NCBI RefSeq assembly: GCF_003048875.2
Contig: NZ_CP049264.1
Coordinates: 682,001-746,000 of the forward strand
Length of the DNA stretch: 64,000 bases
Origin: Campylobacter concisus
GTDB taxonomy: Bacteria > Campylobacterota > Campylobacteria > Campylobacterales > Campylobacteraceae
Direction: 5' to 3'
In this document: in pieces, positions 28,200-37,836 of the stretch
Numbering within the stretch: the first letter of the stretch is position 1
Layout of the letters: the number at the start of each line of letters is the position of its first letter
Made by a program: the position numbers and the translations under genes
Notes under the pieces: generated by a model
Told to the model about the DNA's origin: nothing
Database searches by the model: none
The model's input: only the letters and a program-made list of their open reading frames with translations

Positions 28200-29515
28200 A
28201 CTAGGCGTTTTTCTTGCCACTTTTTGCTTCTCCAACGCCAAGTATTTGCAAGGCCTCTTAGCCACTCATCAGCGCAAAATCCTATCCAAACGCCAACGAT
28301 GCCCCAGCCAAGGTGTATGCCTAAGAAATATCCAAGCGGCAGCGAAAGCCCCCACATAAAGATAAGCCCAGTCGCTAGCGGGAATTTCGCGTCGCCACTT
28401 GCACGAAGGGCATTTACGATGACGATGTTAAAGGTTCTGCCAGCTTCTAACACGATCGAGAGGGTAAAGAGCGGTAGCATTATCTTGCGCAAGCTCTCAT
28501 CTAAATTTAGCGCGTCCATGATCTTATACTTTAAGGCGTAGGCGATCAAAACGACGACGAGCGTGATAGAAATTCCAAGCCACAAGGCTTTAAAAGTTCT
28601 TGTGTAAGCCTCGTTAAACTCGCTAGCTCCCACTAAATGCCCAACGATGACCTCGTTTGCCACGCTGATACTTGCTCCACAAAGCAAGACTAGAAGTGTA
28701 ATCTGAAAGTAGATAGTCTGCACGCTAAGAGTTGCCTCGCCCATGCTCGCGATAAAGCCAAATGCGACCATGTATTGCGCCATCCAGAGTAAATTTTCGC
28801 CAGCGCTTGGCAAGCCAACTGAGAGTATTTTCTTTAAAATTCCAAACGGCACAACAAGCAGCTTTTTAAGATAAATTTGAACTTTTGCTACGCGAGTGAG
28901 CATGTAAAGTAGGACAAAAACGCCTATTAGTCTACCTACAAGTGTTGAGAGAGCGACCCCTTGCAAGCCTAAATTTGGCAGGTTAAACCAGCCAAAAAGG
29001 GCGATGGCGTTGCCAAAAATGGTGATGACGTTCATTAAAACTGAGGTTAGCATTACGCCGGTTGCGAAGTTGTAGACGCGAAGCACCGCAGCTAGCACCA
29101 TGCCGATGCCATCAAATAGCAATGCAAAGCCAAGGATGTGCAGGTATGAAAAGCTCTCATTGATGAGCTCTTTTGGTACGTTTAGTAAATTTAAGATGTT
29201 GTAGCCAAAGACGTAGATGATGATGGCTGAGAATATACCAAAGACCGTATTTGACGTGATGCTTGCGTGTATGACGCTTGAGGCTAGCTCGTTTTGCTTT
29301 GCTCCAAGTGCTTGTGCGACGACGACTGAGCAGCCCATGCTTAAAAAGTTAAAAATGGTCATAAAAAGATCCATCACTTGATTGCCAGCACCCATGGCGC
29401 CAACTAGATGCACGCTCACTTTTGTCACCATGTAGGTGTTGATGATGAGCGTTATAAAGTGCAAAAACATATCTAAAAATATAGGTACGACCAGTTTTTT
29501 CATAGAAAGATTCAT
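28196..29515 (-). CDS. MATE family multidrug exporter
   Basis: A 440-residue protein with 12 predicted membrane segments and two related halves, as in MATE sodium- or proton-coupled exporters. Segments such as FFLHFITLIINTYMVTKV-like helix 1, AMGAGNQVMDLF, and VGLPSAGENLLWMAQYM support the family. I start at ATG 29515, preceded by AAAGGGAGAAA; a longer frame exists to 29656 but would overlap the divergent ABC-F gene and lacks homology. Substrate unknown. Confidence 0.87.
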   Translation of the reverse strand: MNLSMKKLVVPIFLDMFLHFITLIINTYMVTKVSVHLVGAMGAGNQVMDLFMTIFNFLSMGCSVVVAQALGAKQNELASSVIHASITSNTVFGIFSAIIIYVFGYNILNLLNVPKELINESFSYLHILGFALLFDGIGMVLAAVLRVYNFATGVMLTSVLMNVITIFGNAIALFGWFNLPNLGLQGVALSTLVGRLIGVFVLLYMLTRVAKVQIYLKKLLVVPFGILKKILSVGLPSAGENLLWMAQYMVAFGFIASMGEATLSVQTIYFQITLLVLLCGASISVANEVIVGHLVGASEFNEAYTRTFKALWLGISITLVVVLIAYALKYKIMDALNLDESLRKIMLPLFTLSIVLEAGRTFNIVIVNALRASGDAKFPLATGLIFMWGLSLPLGYFLGIHLGWGIVGVWIGFCADEWLRGLANTWRWRSKKWQEKRLV

Positions 29516-29572
29516 AAATTTCTCCCTTTTTAAATTTTGGGCGATTATAGCCAAATTAGGTTTTAGCTCCCT

Positions 29573-29583
29573 TTTGATATAAT
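29573..29583 (+). promoter_or_regulatory. ABC-F gene promoter (extended -10)
   Basis: TTTGATATAAT, a near-perfect Campylobacter extended -10, 27 bases before the ATG. Confidence 0.65.
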
Positions 29584-29610
29584 CCAAAAAATTTAAAATT
29601 TGAGAGAAAA

Positions 29611-31542
29611 ATGGCATTAATCGACCTAATAGACGTAAGTAAAAAATTTGGCGCAAATGAAATTTTAAACAGCGTAAGCCTTAGCGTAAATGAAAATGAA
29701 AAGATAGCAATCATCGGCAAAAATGGCAGTGGCAAGAGCACGCTTATGAAGATCATCTCTGGCGAGGTGACAGCTGATAGTGGCAGACGCATAGTGCAGA
29801 GCTTAATAAGCGTCGAGATGCTAGCGCAAAATCCAAATTTTAACGCCACATTTAGCGTAAGAGATGCGCTAAATAACGAGCTAAAAGAGATATTTGACGC
29901 GATAAGCGAGTATGAAAAGAGTGGCGTTTTACTAGCAAATGAGCCTGAAAACAAAGAAATTTTAAAAGAGCAAGAGAGGCTTTTAAAATTTATAGAGGCA
30001 AAAGATGGCTGGAATATCGAGCATAAGATCGAGCGAATTTTGCAAGAATTTAAGCTAAAAGAGTATGAAAACAGGCCCATTTGCTCGCTAAGTGGCGGCG
30101 AGATCAGGCGCGTGGCACTGGGTGCGCTCATCCTTAAAAAGCCAGATGTGCTGCTGCTTGATGAGCCTACAAACCACCTTGATGTCTATATGGTCAAATT
30201 TCTTGAAGATATGCTTAAAAGCTCAAATCAAAGCATAGTTTTCATAAGCCACGATAGGTATTTTATCGATGCGCTCGCTACTAGGTGCGTTGAGGTCGAG
30301 GATGCAAGCTTAAAAAATTTCGAGGGCGGATATGCAAACTATCTAACCAAAAAAGAGGAAATTTTAGCAAGCCTTGCAAAGTCGCATGAGACGCTGCTAA
30401 AACAGCTAAAGGCTGAAGAGGAGTGGCTAAGGCGCGGCGTAAAAGCTAGACTAAAGCGAAATGAGGGCAGAAAAGAGCGAGTGCTAGCCATGCGCGAGGA
30501 GGCCAAGAAAAACCCAGGCGTGATAAGGCGCGTGAGGCTAGAGCTGGAGCGTGCGAGTAAAAATTTCAACCAAGTTCAGAGCCAAAACCGCAAAAAAATG
30601 CTCTTTGAGTTTAAAAATTTAAGCAAAAGCATAGACGGCAAGGTGCTTTTTGAAAAATTTGACGCAAGAATCTTGCAGGGCGAGAGGATCGCCATAGTTG
30701 GACGAAACGGCAGTGGCAAAAGCACGCTACTTAAAATTTTGCTAGGACTTGAAAAGCCAAGTAGCGGCGAGATAAAAAGAGGCGAGGTGAGTATCGGTTA
30801 CTTTGACCAAGCTAGAAATGTCCTTGATGATGAGAAGAGCCTTATAGAGACATTTTGCCCAAATGGCGGCGATCACGTGCTGGTGCGTGGGCGAAATATG
30901 CACGTTTATGGCTATCTTAAAAATTTCCTCTTTCCAAAGGAATTTCTAGATAAAAAGATAGGCGTTTTAAGTGGCGGCGAGAAAAACCGCGTCGCGCTTG
31001 CGATGCTTTTTACCAAAACTTACGATGTGCTGGTGCTTGACGAGCCGACAAACGACCTTGATATCGCAACTATCAACATCTTAGAAGACTACTTGCAAAG
31101 CTTTGAAGGGGCTATCTTGCTAGTTAGCCACGATAGATATTTTGTCGATAAGATGGCAAATAAGCTTTGGGCGTTTGAGGGGACAAAGATAAATGTCTTG
31201 CACGAGGAGTATAGCGTCTATTTGGAGCTTGAAGATGAGATGAAAGAGCTTGATAAATTTGAAAAAGAGCTAGCAAATAGCCAAAATGAAGCCAAGCAAA
31301 AGAGTAAATCTGGCGCAAAACTAAGCTACAAACAAACGCAAATTTTAAACACATATCCAGATAAAATTTCAGCCCTTGAGGCAAGAGTGGCTGAGCTAAA
31401 TGAGGGGCTTAGCGATCCAAAAATTTATCAAGAAGTGGGGCTAACCAAGCTTTATGAAGAGCTAGAAAGTGCAAAAGCTGAGCTTGAAAGCCTAGAAAAT
31501 GAGTATTTTGAAGTGCTTGAGATCGCCGAGGAGCTAGAGTAG
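29611..31542 (+). CDS. ABC-F family ATPase (Uup-like)
   Basis: A 643-residue soluble protein with two ABC domains in tandem and no membrane part. First domain: GKNGSGKST at 36-44, LSGGEIRR and DEPTNHLD. Second domain: GRNGSGKST, LSGGEKNR and DEPTNDLD. The linker between them is the charged helical arm typical of ABC-F, and the C-terminal 90 residues form a coiled coil as in Uup. ABC-F proteins act on ribosomes or, for Uup, on DNA intermediates. Because it has the C-terminal coiled coil, Uup is the closest match. Confidence 0.9.
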   Translation: MALIDLIDVSKKFGANEILNSVSLSVNENEKIAIIGKNGSGKSTLMKIISGEVTADSGRRIVQSLISVEMLAQNPNFNATFSVRDALNNELKEIFDAISEYEKSGVLLANEPENKEILKEQERLLKFIEAKDGWNIEHKIERILQEFKLKEYENRPICSLSGGEIRRVALGALILKKPDVLLLDEPTNHLDVYMVKFLEDMLKSSNQSIVFISHDRYFIDALATRCVEVEDASLKNFEGGYANYLTKKEEILASLAKSHETLLKQLKAEEEWLRRGVKARLKRNEGRKERVLAMREEAKKNPGVIRRVRLELERASKNFNQVQSQNRKKMLFEFKNLSKSIDGKVLFEKFDARILQGERIAIVGRNGSGKSTLLKILLGLEKPSSGEIKRGEVSIGYFDQARNVLDDEKSLIETFCPNGGDHVLVRGRNMHVYGYLKNFLFPKEFLDKKIGVLSGGEKNRVALAMLFTKTYDVLVLDEPTNDLDIATINILEDYLQSFEGAILLVSHDRYFVDKMANKLWAFEGTKINVLHEEYSVYLELEDEMKELDKFEKELANSQNEAKQKSKSGAKLSYKQTQILNTYPDKISALEARVAELNEGLSDPKIYQEVGLTKLYEELESAKAELESLENEYFEVLEIAEELE

Positions 31543-31543
31543 C

Positions 31544-31978
31544 TTGAAAAAGATCGGTAGGATAAGCGCGCTAAATACGAGAGTTGTTAGGCAAAATTCC
31601 GTTGTAAGCCTTAGCATTATCGTTGATAAGATGAGGTTTAGTGAGACATTTTCGCCTAAAATATATAAATATGAAGTAGGCGATCTAGTCCAGATAAAAT
31701 ATAAAAAGGTTGGATTTTTAAATAAGATAGAGACAATTAGACTAATAGCAAAAAACAGCGAAGAGTCAGGGCTTTTGGCAAGGATAGAAAATTTATTCTT
31801 TTTGCTTGTTGCCTTGTATCTTTGTTTTATTTCTTTGTGGGTTATTTATTATGGGATCACGTTGGAATTTAGCATTTATAGGCTTTTTGTTACATTAGCA
31901 GCCGCTTGTTTTCTATTTTGGATGGGTAAATCTGCATATTATAGGTTTTTGATTTTTAGATATTTTATATTTGGATAG
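31544..31978 (+). CDS. Hypothetical membrane protein
   Basis: A 144-residue protein: an N-terminal half of about 70 residues rich in beta strands (VVSLSIIVDKMRF..., YEVGDLVQIKYKKVGF), then two membrane helices near 85-130. I do not recognise a family. TTG start directly after the ABC-F stop, with GAGGAGCTAGAG upstream as ribosome site, so it may be translated from the same transcript. The two DKNYY genes follow after a 75-base gap holding a small GCGAC/GTCGC hairpin. Confidence 0.6.
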   Translation: MKKIGRISALNTRVVRQNSVVSLSIIVDKMRFSETFSPKIYKYEVGDLVQIKYKKVGFLNKIETIRLIAKNSEESGLLARIENLFFLLVALYLCFISLWVIYYGITLEFSIYRLFVTLAAACFLFWMGKSAYYRFLIFRYFIFG

Positions 31979-32053
31979 AACTTTGAAATTTAAATGTATG
32001 AAAGGTTTTTGCGACTTGATGAGGTCGCTAAATTTGTTTGAAACGAGGCTAAA

Positions 32054-33565
32054 ATGCTAAAAAAACATCCGCTAATCTCTGTAATAATCGCCATTGTTGT
32101 GATATTTTTTGCTACCTACTTTTTTATCTTTGGGTTAGTTTCTATTTTAGATGACGACATTGGCGATAGTAAAGAGCTAAATAATAGCTTTTTTTACGTC
32201 AAAGACGACAAGGTCTATGCCTTGGTGCCAAGTGGCGGTAAATTTGAGTTAATAGGCGTGAAAGCCAGTAAATTTAGATACATTGACACCGGCAAATACG
32301 ACAACAGAAATGTTGGCGCTAGCGATAAGGCGGTATATTGTGGCAATCTCGTGATGAGCGGGCTTGATCCAAATGGCGTTAGAGCGCTTGGCAATGGCTA
32401 TTTTGGCGATGGCAAGATAACATATTTTTGCGATAGCGAAAGCGAGACGAACCTTGAAATATCCGCACTTAAAGAGTTTTGGGACATATTCTCACATAAA
32501 ATGTTTAATACCCCTAAAGCGCAAACTCATATCTATAAATTTAGGCAGGTTGATAACGCTAATTTAGCTGCGATCTTGGGCTTTGGCTATGCAAGCGACG
32601 GAGTAAAGGTCTATCATGAGGGCAAAGAGCTAGAGGGCGCAAATGCCAGCAAAATGCGATATATCGAGCAGGCATCTGGCAGAAAGAGCGTGCATTTTAC
32701 GACTGACGGAGAAAATGTCTATTATGACAGCACAAAACTAGGGATCAAATTTAGCCCACAAATGCGTGATATCGGCGAGATATGGCGCATTCACTATCTT
32801 TATGAGCCAAATTCTGGCATGGTCTATGCAAACAACCATGAATTTGACCCAAAATTTGCCCCATACGAGCCACTTTTTAACCTAAAAGATGAGCACTCCT
32901 ATCACGCTCTTTTTCGCGGTAAAGGCGGTATCTATCACTGGGAGCGAAAGTGGCAGTGGTATAACAGCATAGATGAGGGCGAGTTTGTAAGGGACGGAGA
33001 TGATCCATTTAAAGGCGAGATAACGCCGCTATATGGCGACGTGGTGATAAGTGATGGCAAGACATATTTTTTAAAAACCTATGAAATTTGGCACAACACA
33101 AAACAAAACCACAGCCTAAGCTCACGCCACACGTGTATCGTAAGGCTTGATACAAAAGAGCAGTGGCGAAAGATCGGCTTTGTAAGAAACGATGGCTACG
33201 GAGCGGTCTATGCAAATGGCGATAAGACATATTATTTTGATAACGTCGGCTACGGCTGGCGTTTTAACAGCAGCATTTATGATATAAACGACCTTGGCGT
33301 GGTTGAAATCCTCACTCGTCCTTATGACTCAAATGTTGAGAATTTAAAACTTGATGAGATAGTAAAAATGGTAGATCAAGGCGCTATGGTGCCAGCTGAG
33401 GGCGAGGTGATGATCGATGCGATAAGCGACTTTGATGATTACTCACAAAAATATGCCTACTGGATATTTTTAGCCATCGCATTTGTGCTCTCGGTGGTTG
33501 GCGCTATTTTTAAAAACAAAAATCAAAAAAGCGAGCTTAAAAAAAGGGTGGATGATTATAGATAA
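32054..33565 (+). CDS. DKNYY-family membrane-anchored protein
   Basis: A 503-residue protein with an N-terminal membrane helix (about 8-31) and another near the C terminus (about 468-487), holding a large extracytoplasmic domain. That domain carries DKNYY-type repeats, each about a beta hairpin where an ionic residue precedes VYY or YYF: KDDKVYALV, DKAVYCGNL, GDGKITYFCD, TDGENVYYDS, GDKTYYFDNV. DKNYY proteins are common surface or periplasmic proteins of unknown function. A tandem paralogue follows with a one-base overlap. Confidence 0.75.
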   Translation: MLKKHPLISVIIAIVVIFFATYFFIFGLVSILDDDIGDSKELNNSFFYVKDDKVYALVPSGGKFELIGVKASKFRYIDTGKYDNRNVGASDKAVYCGNLVMSGLDPNGVRALGNGYFGDGKITYFCDSESETNLEISALKEFWDIFSHKMFNTPKAQTHIYKFRQVDNANLAAILGFGYASDGVKVYHEGKELEGANASKMRYIEQASGRKSVHFTTDGENVYYDSTKLGIKFSPQMRDIGEIWRIHYLYEPNSGMVYANNHEFDPKFAPYEPLFNLKDEHSYHALFRGKGGIYHWERKWQWYNSIDEGEFVRDGDDPFKGEITPLYGDVVISDGKTYFLKTYEIWHNTKQNHSLSSRHTCIVRLDTKEQWRKIGFVRNDGYGAVYANGDKTYYFDNVGYGWRFNSSIYDINDLGVVEILTRPYDSNVENLKLDEIVKMVDQGAMVPAEGEVMIDAISDFDDYSQKYAYWIFLAIAFVLSVVGAIFKNKNQKSELKKRVDDYR

Positions 33566-35010
33566 TGAGAAAAATTGCGACTAAGATCCTTTATCTTTTT
33601 GTCATTTTGACGCTATTTTTTGTTTTGGCGATGCTTTATCTATGGCATGAGGGCGAGTATCAAAGAAGCTTTGCAAACATTGATAATAGCGAGTTTTACC
33701 GCTCGCCTGAGGGTAAAATTTACGTTCAAATTTCAGGCAGTGGCAAGTATGAGCTAAAAGGCGTCGATGAGGCTAGTTTTAGGGTCTTGAAGCTAAAACA
33801 CGCGTATGATTATTCAAACGTAGCGGCTGATAAAAATCATGTCTATTGCGCTAGAGAAATTTTACCTGATCTTGATCCAAAAAGTGCCAAAGTGCTTGGC
33901 AATGGCTATATAAGTGATGGCAAGATAAGCTATTATTGTGGCACTAGAAGCGAGAAAGAGGCGGGATTTAGCGAATTTGGCGCCATTATGAAAAACCTTG
34001 TTCACGTTTTTATAAAAAGCTACGATGATAGCCCTTATTTTTATAGGACAAAAAGGGTTGAAAGCACAAATTTAGAGCCTATATTTGACGCTGGCTTTGC
34101 AAGAGACGGCGGCACGCTTTACTACAAGGGCGAAAAGCTTGACGCGCAGCCTAGCGAGCTAAGATACATCACGACAGAAAATGGCGCTGCTAGCGGATAT
34201 TATACAGACGGCAAAAGCTTGTTTATGGGCTTTTATAAGCTTGATACAAGCTACACAGATGAGGTGCGCCGGATATGCTATGACCCAAAGCACGATATAG
34301 AATATCTTTTTGAGCCAAAAAGTGGGGCGGCGTTTGCAAATGAGCATAAATTTAGCGCTCAAAATATGCCTTATAGCGCCATTTATAGCGTGGATAACGT
34401 GCACTCGTTTTGGCCTCTTTTTGCCAGCAAAGATGGAATTTACTTTTGGGATAGCAGCAAAAACGAACAGGCTAAAATTTCAGACTACCAGCTAAAAGGC
34501 GAGCTAAAAAGGCTCTATGCTGACGTTTTTGTAGATGAGAGCTCAGCGTATTTCTTACAACAAGGCGAAGAGTGGCGGCGCTCAAAGCATGGCAGACACT
34601 TAGAGGCGCAAACAGTCTCTTTATATAAATTTGCCCCAAGCTCATCTTGGCGTGAGATAGGGCTGGTAAAAGATGGCGAATACGGCGCGGTCTATGCAAA
34701 TGGCGATAAGCACTATTTTTTTAGTAAGATAAAGCCATTTTATGGCATTAGACATAGCGTTTATGAGGTGGCGGACCTTGGCGTCATAGAAATTTTAACA
34801 AGAGCGTCTAAAGAGCTTAGCGCAAAAGATATCAGCGATATGATAAAACGCGGCGAGCTAGTGGAGGTAAGCGGCGAAGAGGTCGCAAGGTCGAGGATAG
34901 AGTATGACTCGCCAAAGATCATTTTGTATATCACATTTGGCATCGCTTTTGTCGTCATAGTGCTAACAACCCTTGCAAAACCAAAGAGAGATGAAAGAGA
35001 CTTGAGATAA
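33565..35010 (+). CDS. DKNYY-family membrane-anchored protein, tandem paralogue
   Basis: A 481-residue paralogue of the previous gene: same anchor-domain-anchor plan and matching blocks such as DKNHVYCAREI, GNGYISDGKISYYCG, GAVYANGDKHYFFS and DLGVIEIL. The ATG overlaps the previous stop (TAATG), so the pair is coupled. The extracytoplasmic part has conserved cysteines in the two copies (YCA/YCG positions). Duplicate arose locally; function unknown. Confidence 0.75.
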   Translation: MRKIATKILYLFVILTLFFVLAMLYLWHEGEYQRSFANIDNSEFYRSPEGKIYVQISGSGKYELKGVDEASFRVLKLKHAYDYSNVAADKNHVYCAREILPDLDPKSAKVLGNGYISDGKISYYCGTRSEKEAGFSEFGAIMKNLVHVFIKSYDDSPYFYRTKRVESTNLEPIFDAGFARDGGTLYYKGEKLDAQPSELRYITTENGAASGYYTDGKSLFMGFYKLDTSYTDEVRRICYDPKHDIEYLFEPKSGAAFANEHKFSAQNMPYSAIYSVDNVHSFWPLFASKDGIYFWDSSKNEQAKISDYQLKGELKRLYADVFVDESSAYFLQQGEEWRRSKHGRHLEAQTVSLYKFAPSSSWREIGLVKDGEYGAVYANGDKHYFFSKIKPFYGIRHSVYEVADLGVIEILTRASKELSAKDISDMIKRGELVEVSGEEVARSRIEYDSPKIILYITFGIAFVVIVLTTLAKPKRDERDLR

Positions 35011-35073
35011 ATTTCAAAGTGGCTATTTTTGGTGGCTAGAGCTTAAAATTTCATAAAAATTTAAAGAGAAAAT

Positions 35074-35102
35074 TTGACATATTTACTCTTTTTTGTTATT
35101 TT
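35074..35102 (+). promoter_or_regulatory. BCCT transporter promoter
   Basis: TTGACA at 35074-35079 and TATTTT at 35097-35102, 17 bases apart, the latter within TTTTGTTATTTT, an extended -10. It lies 33 bases before the transporter ATG. Confidence 0.6.
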
Positions 35103-35135
35103 AAAGGGAAGCTGAAATTTACAAAAAGGAGAAAA

Positions 35136-37076
35136 ATGTTTAAATTTCAAAGGTCAAAATTTAATAATTCAGTATTTATCCCATCGCTTATTGTCATATT
35201 TTTAATAGCGGCATTTGCAGCGATATTTCCAAATTTCTCAAATGAGTTTTTTAAGGGTATGCAAAACTACATCGCAGCCAAATTTGGCTGGTTTTATATC
35301 CTAGTCGTTGCCGTCATACTGCTAAGCGTCATCATTCTTGGCTTTAGTAAGCTTGGCGAGATCAAGCTTGGAGCTGATCACGTAAAGCCAGAGCACAAAA
35401 ATATCTCGTGGTTTTCTATGCTTTTTGCCGCTGGCATGGGCATAGGTCTAGTATTTTTTGGTGTGGCCGAGCCGCTCATGCACTATCTAAACCCACCAGT
35501 TGGCGACGCGCAAACTATCGCAGCGCAAAAGCTTGCGTTGAATATCACATTTTTTCACTGGGGCATGAGCGCATGGTCGGTTTATGCCATTGTGGCGCTA
35601 ATTCTAGCCTTTTTCTCGTATAGACACGGCTTGCCACTAACGCTTAGATCGGCGTTTTATCCGATCATCGGAGATAAAATTTACGGCAAGATAGGTAGTG
35701 CCATCGATACATTTGCCGTCGTAGCGACCCTTTTTGGCGTGGCGACATCGCTAGGATACGGCGTGCTTCAGGTAAATGCTGGCCTTACGCACGTTTTTGG
35801 CCTGCCAACCATGCACATCACGCTTCTAATAGTGCTTTGTTTTGCAGCTACCATCTCAGCGGCAAGTGGCGTGGATAAGGGCATTAAGATCTTATCAAAC
35901 GCAAACATCGCGCTAGCTATATGTTTTATGTTTTTGATACTATTTTTAGGCGATACGACGCAGCTTTTAAAGTCGTTTGTGCAAAACAGCGGCGACTACA
36001 TCTCTACGCTCATCTCAAACACCTTTAACCTCTACGCCTATGAGAGGCAAAACGAGAGCTGGCTTGGTGGCTGGACGCTGCTATACTGGGCTTGGTGGCT
36101 ATCTTGGTCGCCGTTTGTGGGGCTTTTTATAGCTAAAATTTCAAAGGGCAGAACGATCAGAGAATTTGTCATAGGCGTGCTTCTCGTGCCAACTGGCTTT
36201 ACTTTTGCTTGGATGAGCTTTTTTGGTAACTCGGCGATTGCGCTTGTTCAAAGTGGCTTTAGCGAGCTAGCGACCACGGTAAATTCCGACTCAGCCTCAG
36301 CACTTTTTATGTTTTTAGAAAAATTTAGCTTCTCAGGCGTGCTAAGCGTGATCGCAGTCTTTATGATCGTAATATTTTTCGTAACTTCCGCCGACTCTGC
36401 GGCGATCGTTATGAACATGCTTTGCTCAAACGGCAAGGATGATACACCAGTTTGGCAAAAGGTCTTTTGGGGCGTTACGGTGGGCGTCGTGGCGGCATTT
36501 TTGATGCTAGCTGGTGGTCTTGGCTCGCTTCAAGCACTTACGATCACGACAGCACTGCCATTTTCCATAGTGCTACTTGGCGCCATTTATGGGCTATTTA
36601 AGGCGTTACGTGTGGATCTAACCAAAAAAGAGACAAATAACTTTAGTAACATGCCTATTAGTGATCTTTCAAAGCCGTGGCAAGAACGTCTAAGTGCGAT
36701 CATCACGCTGCCAGGCAAGAAAGATGGCAAGAAATTTTTAAACGAGGTTGCACTAAAAGCTTTTAACGAGCTAAAAGAGGAATTTGCCAAAAACGGACTT
36801 GAAGCAAAGGTCACAAATGGCGAGAATTTTGTAAATTTAAACGTTGGTCTTGGCGATGAGATGGACTTTAGATATGGCGTTTATCTCACCAAAAGCCAGA
36901 GTCCAGACTACACCAGAGAGCTTGACGGCGATGATCTTTACTATAGAGCTGAGGTCTATCTAAAAGAGGGCGGTCAGGACTACGACGTGCTTGGATGGAG
37001 CGAGGCTACGCTGATAAACGACGTCATCGAACAATACCGCAAACACATGCAGTTTTTACACGTCGTTAGAGAGTAA
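35136..37076 (+). CDS. BCCT family betaine/choline/carnitine transporter
   Basis: A 646-residue sodium- or proton-coupled transporter with 12 helices and a long cytoplasmic tail of about 130 residues. The family motif region GWTLLYWAWWLSWSPFVGLFIAKISKGRTIREF is intact, with the aromatic residues that cage the trimethylammonium group, and helix 3 reads AAGMGIGLVFFGVAEPL. Such proteins import osmoprotectants; the long C-terminal tail fits the BetT/BetP type that senses osmolarity. The substrate is not fixed by sequence. Monocistronic with a good promoter. Confidence 0.93.
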   Translation: MFKFQRSKFNNSVFIPSLIVIFLIAAFAAIFPNFSNEFFKGMQNYIAAKFGWFYILVVAVILLSVIILGFSKLGEIKLGADHVKPEHKNISWFSMLFAAGMGIGLVFFGVAEPLMHYLNPPVGDAQTIAAQKLALNITFFHWGMSAWSVYAIVALILAFFSYRHGLPLTLRSAFYPIIGDKIYGKIGSAIDTFAVVATLFGVATSLGYGVLQVNAGLTHVFGLPTMHITLLIVLCFAATISAASGVDKGIKILSNANIALAICFMFLILFLGDTTQLLKSFVQNSGDYISTLISNTFNLYAYERQNESWLGGWTLLYWAWWLSWSPFVGLFIAKISKGRTIREFVIGVLLVPTGFTFAWMSFFGNSAIALVQSGFSELATTVNSDSASALFMFLEKFSFSGVLSVIAVFMIVIFFVTSADSAAIVMNMLCSNGKDDTPVWQKVFWGVTVGVVAAFLMLAGGLGSLQALTITTALPFSIVLLGAIYGLFKALRVDLTKKETNNFSNMPISDLSKPWQERLSAIITLPGKKDGKKFLNEVALKAFNELKEEFAKNGLEAKVTNGENFVNLNVGLGDEMDFRYGVYLTKSQSPDYTRELDGDDLYYRAEVYLKEGGQDYDVLGWSEATLINDVIEQYRKHMQFLHVVRE

Positions 37077-37115
37077 ATTTGAGTGAAATTTGCCTAGATT
37101 TTTAAAATTCTGGGC

Positions 37116-37397
37116 AAATTTACAAATTTAATCTAGTTATTTCATAAATTTTAAAATTCCATTCACTCGCTTTAGCAGTTTACTAAATTTAGGGCTCATA
37201 GCCATTCACAACTAAATTTAGAAGCGTGATATGCTCGCTCATAAATTTTAAAATTTGCTCAAATTTAACAAAACTGCATGCAGTGCGCCAGCACCTTCGC
37301 ATGCCCCTCTAACGTGCGAGGGGATTGAGGGATCTAAAGGGAGATAAGGGGACGGCTTCGTAATTCAAGTCCCCTTGTCTCCCTTTTGAATAAAAAG
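37116..37397. repeat. Structured tandem repeat, copy 1 (about 282 bp)
   Basis: First of two direct copies in the 760-base gap between two transporter genes. It contains, in order, GCATGC-AGTGC...GCAC...GCATGC nested arms (37276-37304), CCCCTC-N8-GAGGGG (37304-37323), and an 18-base stem (37336-37353 with 37369-37386, one G-T wobble) around a 15-base loop with GGCTTCGTAATT. No protein is encoded. Confidence 0.75.
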
Positions 37398-37695
37398 AAA
37401 TTTACAAATTTAATCAAGCTATTTTACAAATTTTAAAATCCCATTCACTCGTAAGAATTGACTACTAAAATTTGGCTTCGCTTACCACTTAGCTCAAATT
37501 TTAGATCCGAAATTACTCGTTCATGAAATTTTAAAATTTGCGTTACACTTGCCTGATGATAAAACGCATGCAGTGCGAAGCACTGAAGCATGCACCTCTA
37601 ACGTGCGAGGGGATTGTGGGATATAAAGGGAGATAATGGGACGGCTTCGTAATTAAAGTCCCCTTGTTTCCCTTTTGAATAAAAAGAAATTTACC
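37398..37695. repeat. Structured tandem repeat, copy 2 (about 298 bp)
   Basis: Second copy in the same orientation. The nested GCATGC/AGTGC hairpin is perfect here (37566-37593). The 18-base stem (37625-37642 with 37658-37675) keeps pairing with two wobbles and one mismatch. The loop is nearly unchanged. The flanking region about 200 bases upstream of the hairpins is more diverged, so the hairpin part is the conserved core. Both copies begin with AAATTTACAAATTTAAT. Confidence 0.75.
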
Positions 37696-37804
37696 CACAA
37701 AAATAAAAATAAATTCCGTCCATAAAAGTCCTAAAATTTAGCAAAAAAGCCAAATTTACACGCAAGCATCGCCTTTTGCTAGCAAAATTTAATCATTTTT
37801 TTTA

Positions 37805-37810
37805 TATAAT
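37805..37810 (+). promoter_or_regulatory. NSS symporter -10 element
   Basis: TATAAT after a T-rich run, 26 bases before the ATG. Confidence 0.55.
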
Positions 37811-37836
37811 CCAAGTTTTTCACAAAGGTAGATAAT

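Noticed and set aside
29516-29656. N-terminal extension of the MATE gene
   Set aside because: The extra 47 codons overlap the divergent ABC-F gene and its promoter, and the inner ATG has an AAAGGGAG ribosome site.
31979-32053. 15-codon open frame between the small membrane gene and the first DKNYY gene
   Set aside because: Very short, without a ribosome site; the stretch more likely forms a small hairpin.
37116-37695. CRISPR-like tandem repeat
   Set aside because: Two long copies of about 285 bases, not short repeats with unique spacers; no cas genes nearby.
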